From Onthophagus taurus (lineage: Eukaryota > Arthropoda > Insecta > Coleoptera > Scarabaeidae), in the NCBI RefSeq assembly GCF_036711975.1, contig NW_027248940.1, positions 2,542,001 to 2,606,000 of the forward strand: DNA of 64,000 nt, given 5' to 3'. This document shows, piece after piece, positions 1 to 13,400 of this stretch. A program made the translations under genes and the position numbers. The notes beneath the pieces are model-generated. The model ran no database searches. It was not told where the DNA came from and saw nothing but the letters and a program-made list of their open reading frames with translations. The first letter of the stretch is position 1; each line of letters starts with the position of its first letter.

Positions 1-413
1 TCATTATAAAATACGACACGTTTAATCTTTTTTTTAACCATTTCTTTCGCGCAATATGCGGTGGGGTAAGTGGTGGCATAAACGGTAGAACCTTTATAAT
101 CGACGTTGGAATCATTGAGGGCTGTCTCAATCCCCAACTCAACTAAAATTAATACCCTAAAATCATCTAATTATAGCATTATAAGTTACTTACTGGTCAA
201 GTAACGAACCGCGTAATCATTATTGTTTTGGACGAGTGTTTTATGAAGATTAGGAAGTAAAATTGAGTTATGCCCCATTGCAATAACTTTACCATTTGGA
301 TCAACAACACAAACTCCTACCTTAAAATTTTCAACGCTCCTCATTCCATTTACCAAGGCTATACGCATATATAGATTATCTAATTCTATGTTATTCATCG
401 TTATAGAGCACAT
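1..413 (-). CDS. dCMP/cytidine deaminase-like protein, 5' part, zinc ligands missing
   Basis: Two exons read on the minus strand and run off the left edge. Exon 413-194 starts at ATG 413 and ends in phase 1 at donor GTAAGT. After a 51-bp intron (193-143), exon 142-1 follows acceptor TTTTAG. The first exon has the family's N-terminal pattern (MRIALVNGMRS, then VGVCVVDPNGKVIAMGHN). The second aligns as IELGIETALN, then YKGSTVYATTYPTAYCAK and a KRVVFYN strand, matching the region of the catalytic helices in deoxycytidylate deaminases. The family normally has HAE and PCxxC. Here the His position is Thr and the first Cys is Thr (PTAYC), while the Glu and second Cys remain. An alternative splice (donor GTAACT, first acceptor) gives LVEL and also lacks the His. 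Family assignment rests on this by-eye alignment. I infer a non-catalytic or diverged paralogue. Confidence 0.65.
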
Positions 414-539
414 TGATAAATGGTAATCACATAATGAGCTGCGAAAATATCCGCTAGATATCTTATTGTTATCTTGGTTTATAGCTTAAGTAATTTACTT
501 ATCTAAATGCGTAAAATTGACTTTAAATGTTTTTGATGG
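414..539. other. Non-coding stretch between deaminase-like gene and satellite A
   Basis: Upstream of the minus-strand ATG. A splice-acceptor-like TTTTCGCAG on the minus strand ends at about 439, so the gene could have a further 5' exon. I see no clear TATA box here. Confidence 0.4.
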
Positions 540-3500
540 AATCGATTTCAAATTGAAAAAACTTGTTCCGAAACGTGTATAGAGTTTAAAAATTTTATAT
601 AAAAAAGTTTTGAGAAAAATGTTAATAACTTTTATTAGATAACTTAATTCGATTAAAAATGGATTCATTTTCAAAAAATCATAACTTCTTTATTTATGAA
701 AGTGAAGAAGCGATTTATGTCTCAAATTATAGCTGAAGATGCCTTCTTTCGAAACATGTATAGAGCTTAAAAATTTTATATAAAAAAGTTTTGAGAAAAA
801 TATTAATAATTTCTCTTAGGTAATGCAATTCCATTGAAAAAAGATTAATTTTCAAAAAATCATAACTTCTTTATTTTTGAAAATAAAGAAGCGATTTATG
901 ACTCAGATTGAAGCGGAAGATGTCCTCTTTCTAAATCTGTATTGCATTGAAAAATTGTATACAAAAAAAATTTGGGAAAAACATTAATTACTTTTATAAG
1001 ACAATTTAATTCCATTGAGAAACAGTTAATTTTCAAAAAATCATAACTTCTTTATTTTTGAAAATAAAGTAGTGATTTATATCTCAAATTAAAGCTGAAG
1101 ATGTCCTCTTTCGAAGTCTGTATAGCATTTAAAAAATTTATATAAAAGAATTTTGAGAAAAACATTAATTACTTTTATAAGACAATTTAATTCCATTGAA
1201 AAATAGTTAATTTTCAAAAAACCATAATTTCTTTATTTTTGAAAATGAAGTAGTGATTTATTTTTCAAATTAAAGCTGAAGATGTCCTCTTTCGAAATCT
1301 GTATTGCATTGAAAAATTGTATACAAAAAAAATTTGGGAAAAACATTAATTACTTTTATAAGACAATTTAATTCCATTGAGAAACAGTTAATTTTCAAAA
1401 AATCATAACTTCTTTATTTTTGAAAATAAAGTAGTGATTTATATCTCAAATTAAAGCTGAAGATGTCCTCTTTCGAAGTCTGTATAGCATTTAAAAAATT
1501 TATATAAAAGAATTTTGAGAAAAACATTAATTACTTTTATAAGACAATTTAATTCCATTGAAAAATAGTTAATTTTCAAAAAACCATAATTTCTTTATTT
1601 TCGAAAATAAAGTAGTTATTTATGTTTCAAATTAAAGCTGAAGATGTCCTCTTTCGAAATCTGTGTTGCATTTAAAAATTTTATATAAAAACTTTTTAAG
1701 AGAAATTAATTACTTTTATTAGATATTTTAATTCGACTAAAAAATAGTTAATTTTAAAAAAATCATAACTTCTTTATTTTTGAAAATAAAGTAGTGAGTT
1801 ATATCTCAAATTAAAGCTAAAGATGTCCTCTTTCGAAATCTGTATAGCATTTAAAGAGTTTATATAAAAAAATTTCGAGAAATACATTATTTACTTTTAT
1901 AAAACAATTTAATTCTATTGAGAAACAGTTAATTGTCAAAAAACCATGATTTCTTTATTTTTGAAAATAAAGTAGTGATTTATGTTTCAAACTAAAGCTG
2001 AAGATGTCTTCTTTCAAAACTTGTATAGAGTTTAAAAATTTCATATAAGTGAATTCTAAGAAAATCATTAATTACTTTTATAAGACAATTTAATTCCATT
2101 GAAAAATAGTTAATTTTCAAAAAATCATAACTTCTTTATTCTTGAAAATAAAGTAGTGGTTTATGTTTCAAATTAAAGCTGAAGATGTCCTCTTTCAAAA
2201 TCTGTATAGTATTTAAAAAGTTTATATAAGAGAATTTTGAGAAAAACATTAATTACTTTTATAAGACAATTTAATTCCATTGAAAAATAGTTAATTTTCA
2301 AAAAACCTTAATTTCTTTATTTTCGAAAATAAAGTAGTTATTTATGTTTCAAATTAAAGCTGAAGATGTCCTCTTTCGAAATCCGTATAGCATTTAAAAA
2401 GTTTATATAAGAGAATTTTGAGAAAAACATTAATTTCTTTTATAAGACAATTTAATTCCATTGAAAAATAGTTAATTTTCAAAAAACCATAACATCTTTA
2501 TTTTTAAAAATAAAGTAATGATTTATGTCTCAAATTAAAGCTGAAGATGTCCTCTTTCGCAATCTGTATAGTATTTAAGAAATTTATATAAAAGAATTTT
2601 GAGAAAAACATTAATTACTTTTATAAGACAATTTAATTCCATTGAAAAATAGTTTATTTTCAAAAAACCATAACTTCTTTATTTTCGAAAATAAAGTAGT
2701 TATTTATGATTCAAATTAAAGCTGAAGATGTCCTCTTTCGAAATCTGTATAGCATTTAAGAAATTTATATAAAAGAATTTTGAGAAAAACATTAATTACT
2801 TTTATAAGACAATTTAATTCCATTGAGAAACAGTTAATTTTCAAAAAATCATAACTTCTTTATTTTTGAAAATAAAGTAGTGATTTATATCTCAAATTAA
2901 AGCTGAAGATGTTCTCTTTCGAAGTCTGTATAGCATTTAAAAAATTTATATAAAAGAATTTTGAGAAAAACATTAATTACTTTTATAAGACAATTTGATT
3001 CCATTGAAAAATAGTTAATTTTCAAAAAACCATAACTTCTTTATTTTTGAAAATAAAGTAGTGATTTATGTTTCAAATTAAAGCTGAAGATGTCCTTTTT
3101 CGAAATCTGTGTAGCATTTAACAATTTTATATAAAAAAAAAATGAGAAAAAATTAATTACTTTTATAAAACAATTTAATTCCATTGAGAAACATTTAATT
3201 TTCAAAAAACCATAACTTCTTTATTTTTGAAAATAAAGTAGTGATTTATGTCTCAAATTAAAGCTGAAGATGTCCTCTTTCGAAATCTGTATAGCATTTA
3301 AGAAATTTATATAAAAGAATTTTGAGAAAAACATTAATTACTTTTATAAGACAATTTGATTCCATTGAAAAATAGTTAATTTTCAAAAAACCATAACTTC
3401 TTTATTTTTGAAAATAAAGTAGTGATTTATGTTTCAAATTAAAGCTGAAGATGTCCTTTTTCGAAATCTGTGTAGCATTTAACAATTTTATATAAAAAAA

Positions 3501-5690
3501 AAATGAGAAAAAATTAATTACTTTTATAAAACAATTTAATTCCATTGAGAAACATTTAATTTTCAAAAAACCATAACTTCTTTATTTTTGAAAATAAAGT
3601 AGTGATTTATGTCTCAAATTAAAGCTGAAGATGTCCTCTTTCGAAATCTGTGTTGCATTTAAAAATTTTATATAAAAACTTTTTAAGAGAAATTAATTAC
3701 TTTTATTAGATATTTTAATTCGACTAAAAAATAGTTAATTTTAAAAAAATCATAACTTCTTTATTTTTGAAAATAAAGTAGTGAGTTATATCTCAAATTA
3801 AAGCTAAAGATGTCCTCTTTCGAAATCTGTATAGCATTTAAAGAGTTTATATAAAAAAATTTCGAGAAATACATTATTTACTTTTATAAAACAATTTAAT
3901 TCTATTGAGAAACAGTTAATTGTCAAAAAACCATGATTTCTTTATTTTTGAAAATAAAGTAGTGATTTATGTTTCAAACTAAAGCTGAAGATGTCTTCTT
4001 TCAAAACTTGTATAGAGTTTAAAAATTTCATATAAGTGAATTCTAAGAAAATCATTAATTACTTTTATAAGACAATTTAATTCCATTGAAAAATAGTTAA
4101 TTTTCAAAAAATCATAACTTCTTTATTCTTGAAAATAAAGTAGTGGTTTATGTTTCAAATTAAAGCTGAAGATGTCCTCTTTCAAAATCTGTATAGTATT
4201 TAAAAAGTTTATATAAGAGAATTTTGAGAAAAACATTAATTACTTTTATAAGACAATTTAATTCCATTGAAAAATAGTTAATTTTCAAAAAACCATAACA
4301 TCTTTATTTTTAAAAATAAAGTAATGATTTATGTCTCAAATTAAAGCTGAAGATGTCCTCTTTCGCAATCTGTATAGTATTTAAGAAATTTATATAAAAG
4401 AATTTTGAGAAAAACATTAATTACTTTTATGAGACAATTTAATTCCATTGAAAAATAGTTAATTTTAAAAAAATCATAACTTCTTTATTTTTGAAAATAA
4501 AGTAGTGATTTATATCTCAAATTAAAGCTGAAGATGTCCTCTTTCGAAATCTGTATAGCATTTAAAAAGTTTATATAAGAGAATTTTGAGAAAAACATTA
4601 ATTACTTTTATAAGACAATTTAATTCCATTGAAAAATAGTTAATTTTCAAAAAACCATAACTTCTTTATTTTTGAAAATAAAGTAGTGATTTATGTTTCA
4701 AATTAAAGCTGAAGATGTTCTCTTTCGAAATCTGTATAGCATTTAAGAAGTTTATACAAGAGAATTTTGAGAAAAACATTAATTACTTTTATAAGACAAT
4801 TTAATTCCATTGAAAAATAGTTAATTTTAAAAAAATCATAACTTCTTTATTTCTGAAAATAAAGTAGTGATTTATATCTCAAATTAAAGCTGAAGATGTT
4901 CTCTTTCGAAATCTGTATAGCATTTAAAAAGTTTATATAAGAGAATTTTGAGAAAAACATTAATTACTTTTATAAGACAATTTAATTCCATTGAAAAATA
5001 GTTAATTTTAAAAAAATCATAACTTCTTTATTTTTGAAAATAAAGTAATGATTTATGTTTCAAATTAAAGCTGAAGATGTCCTCTTTCGAAATCTGTGTA
5101 GCATTTTACAATTTTATATAAAACAGTTTTGAGAAAAAAATTAATTACTTTTATTAGATACCTTATTTCGATTAAAAATGAGTTAATTTTCAAAAAATCA
5201 TAACTTCTTTATTTATGAAAGTGAAGAAGCGATTTATGTGTCAAATTAAAGCTGAAGATGTCTTCTTTCGAAACTAGTATAAAGTTTAAAAATGTTATAT
5301 AAAAAAATTTTGAGAAAAAATTAATTACTTTAATTAGATAACTTAATACGATTAAAAATGAGTTAATTTTCAAAAAACCATAACTTCTTTATTTATGAAA
5401 GTGAAGAAGCGATTTATGTGTCAAATTAAAGCTGAAGATGTCTTCTTTCGAAACTAGTATAGAGTTTAAAAATTTTATATAAAAAAGTTTTGAGAAAAAC
5501 ATTAATAACTTTTATTAGATAGCTTCATTCGATTAAAAATGAGTTAATTTTCAAAAAATCATAACTTCTTTATTTATGAAAGTGAAGAAACGATTTATGA
5601 CTCAAATTAAAACTGAAGATGTCTTTCGATACGTGTATTTAAAAATTGTATATAAAAATGTTTTGAGAAAAAAATCCATTGAAAAATAAG
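540..5690 (+). repeat. Satellite A, left array (about 181-bp monomers)
   Basis: The phrase AAGCTGAAGATGTC recurs on the plus strand at about 1094, 1275, 1456 and 1637, a period of 181 bp, giving roughly 28 monomers. Each monomer also has TTTTCAAAAAATCATAACTTC and TTATATAAAA blocks. The outermost monomers at both ends (540-900 and 5100-5690) are more diverged and closer to the right-hand array, while central ones are more homogeneous. Two-monomer (about 360 bp) and longer duplications are visible. No coding potential. Confidence 0.95.
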
Positions 5691-5868
5691 GAAGGTTAAA
5701 AAGGCTATTCTTTCCTTATAACTCGTCTTGCTTTTAATCCACATTAAAAATTAAAAATACCCTTGTTATAAATCAATTTTCATGGTTCAATTTTAATACT
5801 AATGTTACTTCTTTCTTTTTCCACTTATATTTCTTCGATTCAATTCAATCGCATCGGTTGCATTCAAA
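5691..5868 (+). promoter_or_regulatory. Short upstream region of the odorant receptor
   Basis: Only about 180 bp separate the last satellite A monomer from the receptor ATG. It is non-repetitive and AT-rich. I see no unambiguous TATA box, so the core promoter either lies here or within the edge of the satellite. Confidence 0.35.
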
Positions 5869-7296
5869 ATGACGAAAACGCTCAGTTATTTTCTTTTTGA
5901 ACAGTGTTTTCGGAAATTGCGGTGTTGGCCCACATCGCAAGGACTTCGAGGTTTTACCCCAATTATTTTGATAAGTATTAATTTTATTTGGGCAACTTAT
6001 CCGTTTCTATTAGAACTTAAAGGTTAGTGTTTAAAGTTGTTGAAGAAAATTACGAATTTATTATGGTTACTTTCTTTTTACCTTTCAGATTATAAGACGA
6101 GCATTAGAACAGTTTTGTTTCATATTGAGTATGTATCGATGGGCTATTTCCTTGAATCTCTTAATTTCCAACTGTTACATAAACGAGATCGTTTGTTCGA
6201 AATGATTGAAAAATTAAGTGATTTTAATAGATATGGTGTTCCGAAACGATTTGGATTTATTGAAGAGAATATGAAATTTGCGTTAAAAAGTATTCGTTGT
6301 GTATCATTTTTTTTCGTGTATTATATGACGTACGTTATGCTTTTGGGGGATAACTGTGCAACTTTTAAGAACACAAAGTATTGCTTTATCTTTGAATATT
6401 ACTTTCCTTTTGATTTGAATCAGTGGGTGATGATATTGCTGATGATATTTCAAATATACACCATGGATATTACGCTGAACGTTTTATTAAACATATTGTT
6501 ATTGTATTGGTATTCATTGGAATTAATAATTATACGAATCGAGCATCTTAATGACTCAATTAATACAATAAAATTCACCAGAAATAAAACGGAAAACTTT
6601 AAAAAGTTGCATCCTCTCATCTTACAACATCAAGAAATATTTAAGTACTGCAAATTAATTTTTTTACGGATATTTATGATAAATCGTTTATTTCCAGATT
6701 ATTTGAAGTTGTTAAAAATTTTATTGCTGGCTTACTCGTGCCAGCAAAAATTTCTCTTTTGCTGTGTTTGGCCGTTTCAACCGCCGCGTTTGTTTTGGTT
6801 GAATATTAATTTATCGCATCGTTTATCACAATTAATAAAATCTATACTTTTAGACGATGGACTTGAAAAACATTTCCATAGCTGCATGGTGTTTCTTCTG
6901 GTCATATCTTTGCTATGCGATCGGGCAAAGATTTATCACAGCGGTATGAGCAACTCAATCTAATCATTAATCGATCTTTTGAGTAATAAATTAATGTGTT
7001 TTGTCTTAATGATAGGCAGAGAGTGTGTCGGTTGCAGTTCATGATATGAATTGGTATGAAGCGGATGTGTTAACGAGAAAAGATGTATTAACTTTTCTTA
7101 CCATGTGTCAGAAGCCACTTATGGTCGAAGTACCATTTTTTGGGGAAATATCTCTAGAAGCAGCGCTTAAAGTAAATTATTTATAAACTTAGGTAACTTA
7201 AAAATTATAAAACGACCGATTGTGTTTAAGGAATACAAGAAAGTTTACGCATTTTATAATTGGTTGGTACAACTTACAAAGATAAAAAACTTTTAA
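5869..7296 (+). CDS. Insect odorant receptor (7tm_6), six exons, intact
   Basis: Exons: 5869-6022, 6089-6644, 6698-6797, 6854-6943, 7016-7171, 7231-7296. All introns are GT-AG and 53-72 bp, and phases join perfectly (154+556+100 = 810 nt; then 90, 156 and 66 nt), giving 373 residues plus stop, the usual receptor length. Hydrophobic segments include residues about 29-48, 66-77, 120-136 and 163-195. Exon 2 ends with the family's RIEHLND and LQHQEIFK region. Exon 3 carries a membrane segment (NFIAGLLVPAKISLLLCLAV) and exon 4 carries AAWCFFWSYLCYAIGQRF. Exon 5 has the diagnostic C-terminal NWYEAD, MCQKPLMVEVPFFGEISLEA, and exon 6 ends in YAFYNWLVQL. Such receptors are ligand-gated channel subunits that pair with Orco in olfactory neurons. 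A continuous reading frame over 6037-6963 crosses introns and looks frameshifted; splicing resolves it. The ligand cannot be inferred. Confidence 0.88.
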
Positions 7297-7480
7297 AATT
7301 TATTCACAACTCAAACACATATAGTAATAATTGAGATTTAAATATGGCAATATTAAAATTATAATGGACACTATAATTGTTAAATTTAAAATTAAACTTC
7401 AACATTTTAATAAATTATTCTAAATAACAAAATTTATTACTTTTACTAACTTCGATTTTCTTCCCAATAATAATTTAACG
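7297..7480 (+). terminator. 3' UTR and polyadenylation signal of the odorant receptor
   Basis: AATAAA lies at 7409-7414, about 115 nt after the receptor stop codon and about 70 bp before satellite A resumes. The transcript therefore probably ends just short of the array. Confidence 0.55.
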
Positions 7481-10400
7481 AACTGCAAAAACGTTATTAA
7501 TTTTTTTCTCAAAACTTTTTTATATAAAATGTTTAAACTTTATACCAGTTTCGAAAGAAGACATCTTCAGCTTTAATTTGACACATAAATCGCTTCTTCA
7601 CTTTCATAAATAAAGAAGTTATGATTTTTTGAAAATTAACTCATTTTTAATCGAATTAAATTATCTAATAAAAGTAATCAATTTTTCTCTCAAAACTTTT
7701 TTATATAAAATTTTTAAACTCTACACTAGGTTCGAAAGAAGACATCTTCAGCTTTAATTTGAGACATAAATCGCTTCTTCACTTTTATAAATAAAGAAGT
7801 TATGATTTTTTGAAAATGAATCCATTTTTAATCGAATTAAGTTATCTAATAAAAGTAATTAATTTTTTTCTCAAAACTTTTTATATAAAATTTTTAAACT
7901 CTATACTAATTTCGAAAGAAGTCATCTTCAGCTTTAATTTGAAATATAAATCGCTTCTTCACTTCCATAAATAAGGAAGTTATGATTTTTTGAAAATGAA
8001 TCGTTTTTTAATCGAATTAAGTTATTTAAAAAAAGTAATTCATTTTTTCTCAAAAGTTTTTTATATAAAAATTTTAAACTCTATACTAGTTTCGAAAGAA
8101 GACATCTTCAGCTTTAATTTGAGACATAAATGGCTTCTTCAGATTCATAAATAAAGAAGTTATGATTTTTTGAAAACGAATCCATTTTTAATCGAATTAA
8201 GTTATCTAGTAAAAGTAATTAATTTTTTTCTCAATAAAATTTTTAAACTCTATACTAGTTTCGAAAGAAGACATCTTCAGCTTTAATTTGAGACATAAAT
8301 CACTTCTTCACTTCCATAAATAAAGAAGTTATGATTTTTTGAAAATGAATTCATTTTTAATCGAATTAAGTTATCTAAAAAAAGTAATTAATTTTTTGCT
8401 CAAAACTGTTTATATAAAATTTTTAAACTGTATACTAATTTCGAAAGAAGACATCTTCAGCTTTAATTTGAGATATAAATCGCTTTTTCACTTTCATAAA
8501 TAAAGAAGTTATGATTTTTTGAAAATGACTCCATTTTTAATCGAATTAAGTTATCTAATAAAAGTAATTAATTTTTTTCACAAAACTTTTTATATAAAAT
8601 TTTTAAAGTCTATATTAGTTTCGAAAGAAAACATCTTCAGCTTTAATTTGAGATATAAATCGCTTCTTCACTTTCATAAATAAAGAAGTTATGATTTTTT
8701 GAAAATGAATTCATTTTTAATCGAATTAAGTTATCTAAAAAAAGTAATTAATTTTTTGCTCAAAACTGTTTATATAAAATTTTTAAACTGTATACTAATT
8801 TCGAAAGAAGACATCTTCAGCTTTAATTTGAGATATAAATTGCTTTTTCACTTTCATAAATAAAGAAGTTATGATTTTTTGAAAATGACTCCATTTTTAA
8901 TCGAATTAAGTTATCTAATAAAAGTAATTAATTTTTTTCACAAAACTTTTTATATAAAATTTTTAAAGTCTATATTAGTTTCGAAAGAAAACATCTTCAG
9001 CTTTAATTTGAGATATAAATCGCTTCTTCACTTTCATAAATAAAGAAGTTATGATTTTTTGAAAATGAATTCATTTTTAATCGAATTAAGTTATCTAAAA
9101 AAAGTAATTAATTTTTTGCTCAAAACTGTTTATATAAAATTTTTAAACTGTATACTAATTTCGAAAGAAGACATCTTCAGCTTTAATTTGAGATATAAAT
9201 CGCTTTTTCACTTTCATAAATAAAGAAGTTATGATTTTTTGAAAATGACTCCATTTTTAATCGAATTAAGTTATCTAATAAAAGTAATTAATTTTTTTCA
9301 CAAAACTTTTTATATAAAATTTTTAAAGTCTATATTAGTTTCGAAAGAAAACATCTTCAGCTTTAATTTGAGATATAAATCGCTTCTTCACTTTCATAAA
9401 TAAAGAAGTTATGATTTTTTGAAAATTAACTCATTTTTAATCGAATTAAGTTATCTAATAAAAGTTATTAATGTTTTTCTCAAAACTTTTTATATAAAAT
9501 TTTTAAACTCTATACTAGTTTCGAAAGAAGACAACTTCAGCTTTGATTTGCGACATAAATCGCTTCTTCACTTTCATAAATAAAGATGTTATGATTTTTT
9601 GAAAATGAATCCATTTTTAATCGAATTAAGTTATCTAATAAAAGTAATTAATTTTTTTCTCAAAACTTTTTGTATAAAATCTTTAAACTCTATACTAGTT
9701 TCGAAAGAAGACATCTTCAGCTTTAATTTGAGACATAAATCGCTTCTTCACTTTCATAAATAAAGAAGTTATGATTTTTTGAAAATTAACTCATTTTAAT
9801 CTAATTAGGTTATCTAATAAAAGTAATTAATTTTTTTCTCAAAACTATTTTATACAAAATTTTTAAAGTCTATACTAGTTTCGAAAGAAGACATCTTCAG
9901 CTTTAATTTGAGACATAAATCGCTTCTTCACTTTTATAAATAAAGAAGTTATGATTTTTTGAAAATTAACTCATTTTTAATTGAATTAAGTTATCTAATA
10001 AAAGTAATCAATTTTTTTCTCAAAACTTTTTCATATATAAATTTTAGACTCTATACTAGTTTCGAAAGAAGACATCTTCAGCTTTAATTTGAGACATAAA
10101 TGGCTTCTCCACTTTTATAAATAAAGAAATTATGATTTTTTGAAAATTAACTCATTTTTAATCGAATTAAATTATCTAATAAAAGTAATTAATTTTTTGC
10201 TCAAAACTTTTTATATAAAATTTTTAAACTGTATACTAATTTCGAAAGAAGACATCTTCAGCTTTAATTTGAGACATAAATCGCTTCTCCGCTTTCATAA
10301 ATAAAGAAGTTATGATTTTTTGAAAATGAATCCATTTTTAATCGAATTAAGTTATCTAATAAAAGTAATTAATTTTTTTCTCAAAAGTTTTTTATATAAA

Positions 10401-13400
10401 AATTTTAAACTCTATACTAGTTTCGAAAGAAGACATCTTCAGCTTTAATTTGAGACATAAATCTCTTCTTCACTTTCATAAATAAAGAAGTTATGATTTT
10501 TTGAAAATTAACTAATTTTAATCTAATTAAGTTATCTAATAAAAGTAATTAATTTCTTTCTCAAAAATTTTTAATACAAAATTTTTAAAGTCTATACTAG
10601 TTTCGAAAGAAGACATCTTCAGCTTTAATTTGAGACATAAATCGCTTCTTCACTTCCATAAATAAAGAAGTTATGATTTTTTGAAAATGAATCCATTTTT
10701 AATCGAATTAAGTTATCTAATAAAAGTAATTAATTTTTTTCTCAAAACTTTTTATATAAAATTTTTAAACTCTATACTAGTTTCGAAAGAAGACATCTTC
10801 AGGTTTAATTTGAGGCATAAGTAGCTTCTTCACTTTCATAAATAAAGAAGTTATGTTTTTTTGAAAATGAATCCATTTTTAATCGAATTAAGTTATCTAA
10901 TAAAAGTAATTAATTTTTTTCTCAAAAGTTTTTTATATAAAAATTTTAAACTCTATACTAGTTTCGAAAGAAGACATCTTCAGCTTTAATTTGAGACATA
11001 AATGGCTTCTCCACTTTTATAAATAAAGAAATTATGATTTTTTGAAAATTAACTCATTTTTAATCGAATTAAATTATCTAATAAAAGTAATTAATTTTTT
11101 GCTCAAAACTTTTTATATAAAATTTTTAAACTGTATACTAATTTCGAAAGAAGACATCTTCAGCTTTAATTTGAGACATAAATCGCTTCTCCGCTTTCAT
11201 AAATAAAGAAGTTATGATTTTTTGAAAATGAATCCATTTTTAATCGAATTAAGTTATCTAATAAAAGTAATTAATTTTTTTCTCAAAAGTTTTTTATATA
11301 AAAATTTTAAACTCTATACTAGTTTCGAAAGAAGACATCTTCAGCTTTAATTTGAGACATAAATCTCTTCTTCACTTTCATAAATAAAGAAGTTATGATT
11401 TTTTGAAAATTAACTAATTTTAATCTAATTAAGTTATCTAATAAAAGTAATTAATTTCTTTCTCAAAAATTTTTAATACAAAATTTTTAAAGTCTATACT
11501 AGTTTCGAAAGAAGACATCTTCAGCTTTAATTTGAGACATAAATCGCTTCTTCACTTCCATAAATAAAGAAGTTATGATTTTTTGAAAATGAATCCATTT
11601 TTAATCGAATTAAGTTATCTAATAAAAGTAATTAATTTTTTTCTCAAAACTTTTTATATAAAATTTTTAAACTCTATACTAGTTTCGAAAGAAGACATCT
11701 TCAGGTTTAATTTGAGGCATAAGTCGCTTCTTCACTTTCATAAATAAAGAAGTTATGTTTTTTTGAAAATGAATCCATTTTTAATCGAATTAAGTTATCT
11801 AATAAAAGTAATTAATTTTTTTCTCAAAAGTTTTTTATATAAAAATTTTAAACTCTATACTAGTTTCGAAAGAAGACATCTTCAGCTTTAATTTGAGACA
11901 TAAATGGCTTCTCCACTTTTATAAATAAAGAAATTATGATTTTTTGAAAATTAACTCATTTTTAATCGAATTAAATTATCTAATAAAAGTAATTAATTTT
12001 TTGCTCAAAACTTTTTATATAAAATTTTTAAACTGTATACTAATTTCGAAAGAAGACATCTTCAGCTTTAATTTGAGACATAAATCGCTTCTCCGCTTTC
12101 ATAAATAAAGAAGTTATGATTTTTTGAAAATGAATCCATTTTTAATAGAATTAAGTTATCTAATAAAAGTAATTAATTTATTTCTCAAAACTGTTTATAT
12201 AAAATTTTTAAACTCTATACAAGTTTCGAAAGAAGACATCTTCAGCTTTAATTTGAGACATAAATCGCTTCTTCACTTTCATAAATAAAGAAGTTATGAT
12301 TTTTTGAAAATGAATCCATTTTTAATCAAATTAAGTTATCTAATAAAAGTAATTAATTTTTTTCTCAAAACTGTTTATATAAAATTTTTAAACTCTATAC
12401 TAGTTTCGAAAGAAAACAACTTGAGCTTTAATTTGAGACATAAATCGCTTCTTCACTTTCATAAATAAAGAAGTTATGATTTTTTGAAAATGAATCCATT
12501 TTTAATCGAATTAAGTTATCTAATAAAAGTAATTAATTTTTTTCTCAAAACTGCTTATATAAAATTTTTAAACTCTATACTAGTTTCGAAAGAAGATAAC
12601 TTCAGCTTTAATTTGAGACATAAATCGCTTCTTCACTTTCATAAATAAAGAAGCTATGATTTTTTGAAAATTAACTCATTTTTAATCGAATTAAATTATC
12701 TAATAAAAGTAATTAATTTTTTTCTCAAAACTTTTTTATATAAAATTTTTAAACTCTATAGAAGTTTCGAAAGAAGACATCGTCAGCTTTAATTTGAGAC
12801 ATAAATCGCTTCTTTACTTTCATAAATAAAGAAGTTATGATTTTTTGAAAATTAACTCATTTTTAATCGAATTAAATTACACAATAAAAGTAATTAATTT
12901 TTTTCTCAAAAATTTTATATCAAATTTTTAAACTGTATACTAGTTTCGAAAGAAGACATCTTCAGCTTTAATTTGAGATATAAATCGCTTTTTCACTATC
13001 ATAAATAAAGAAGTTATGATTTTTTGAAAATTAACTCATTTTTAATCGAATTAAATTATCTAATAAAAGTAATTAATTTTTCTCTCAAAACTTTTTTATA
13101 TAAAATTGTTATACTCTACACTAGTTTCGAAAGAAGACATCTTCAGCTTTAATTTGAGACATAAATGGCTTCTCCACTTTTATAAATAAAGAAGTTATGA
13201 TTTTTTGAAAATTAACTCATTTTTAATCGAATTAAATTATCTAATAAAAGTAATGAATTTTTTGCTCAAAACTTTTTATATAAAATTTTTAAACTGTATA
13301 CTAATTTCGAAAGAAGACATCTTCAGCTTTAATTTGAGACATAAATCGCTTCTCCGCTTTCATAAATAAAGAAATTATTTTTTGAAAATTAACTCATTTT

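Noticed and set aside
6037..6963. Receptor as a single-exon pseudogene with frameshifts
   Set aside because: Splicing at five GT-AG introns with matching phases gives a full canonical receptor.
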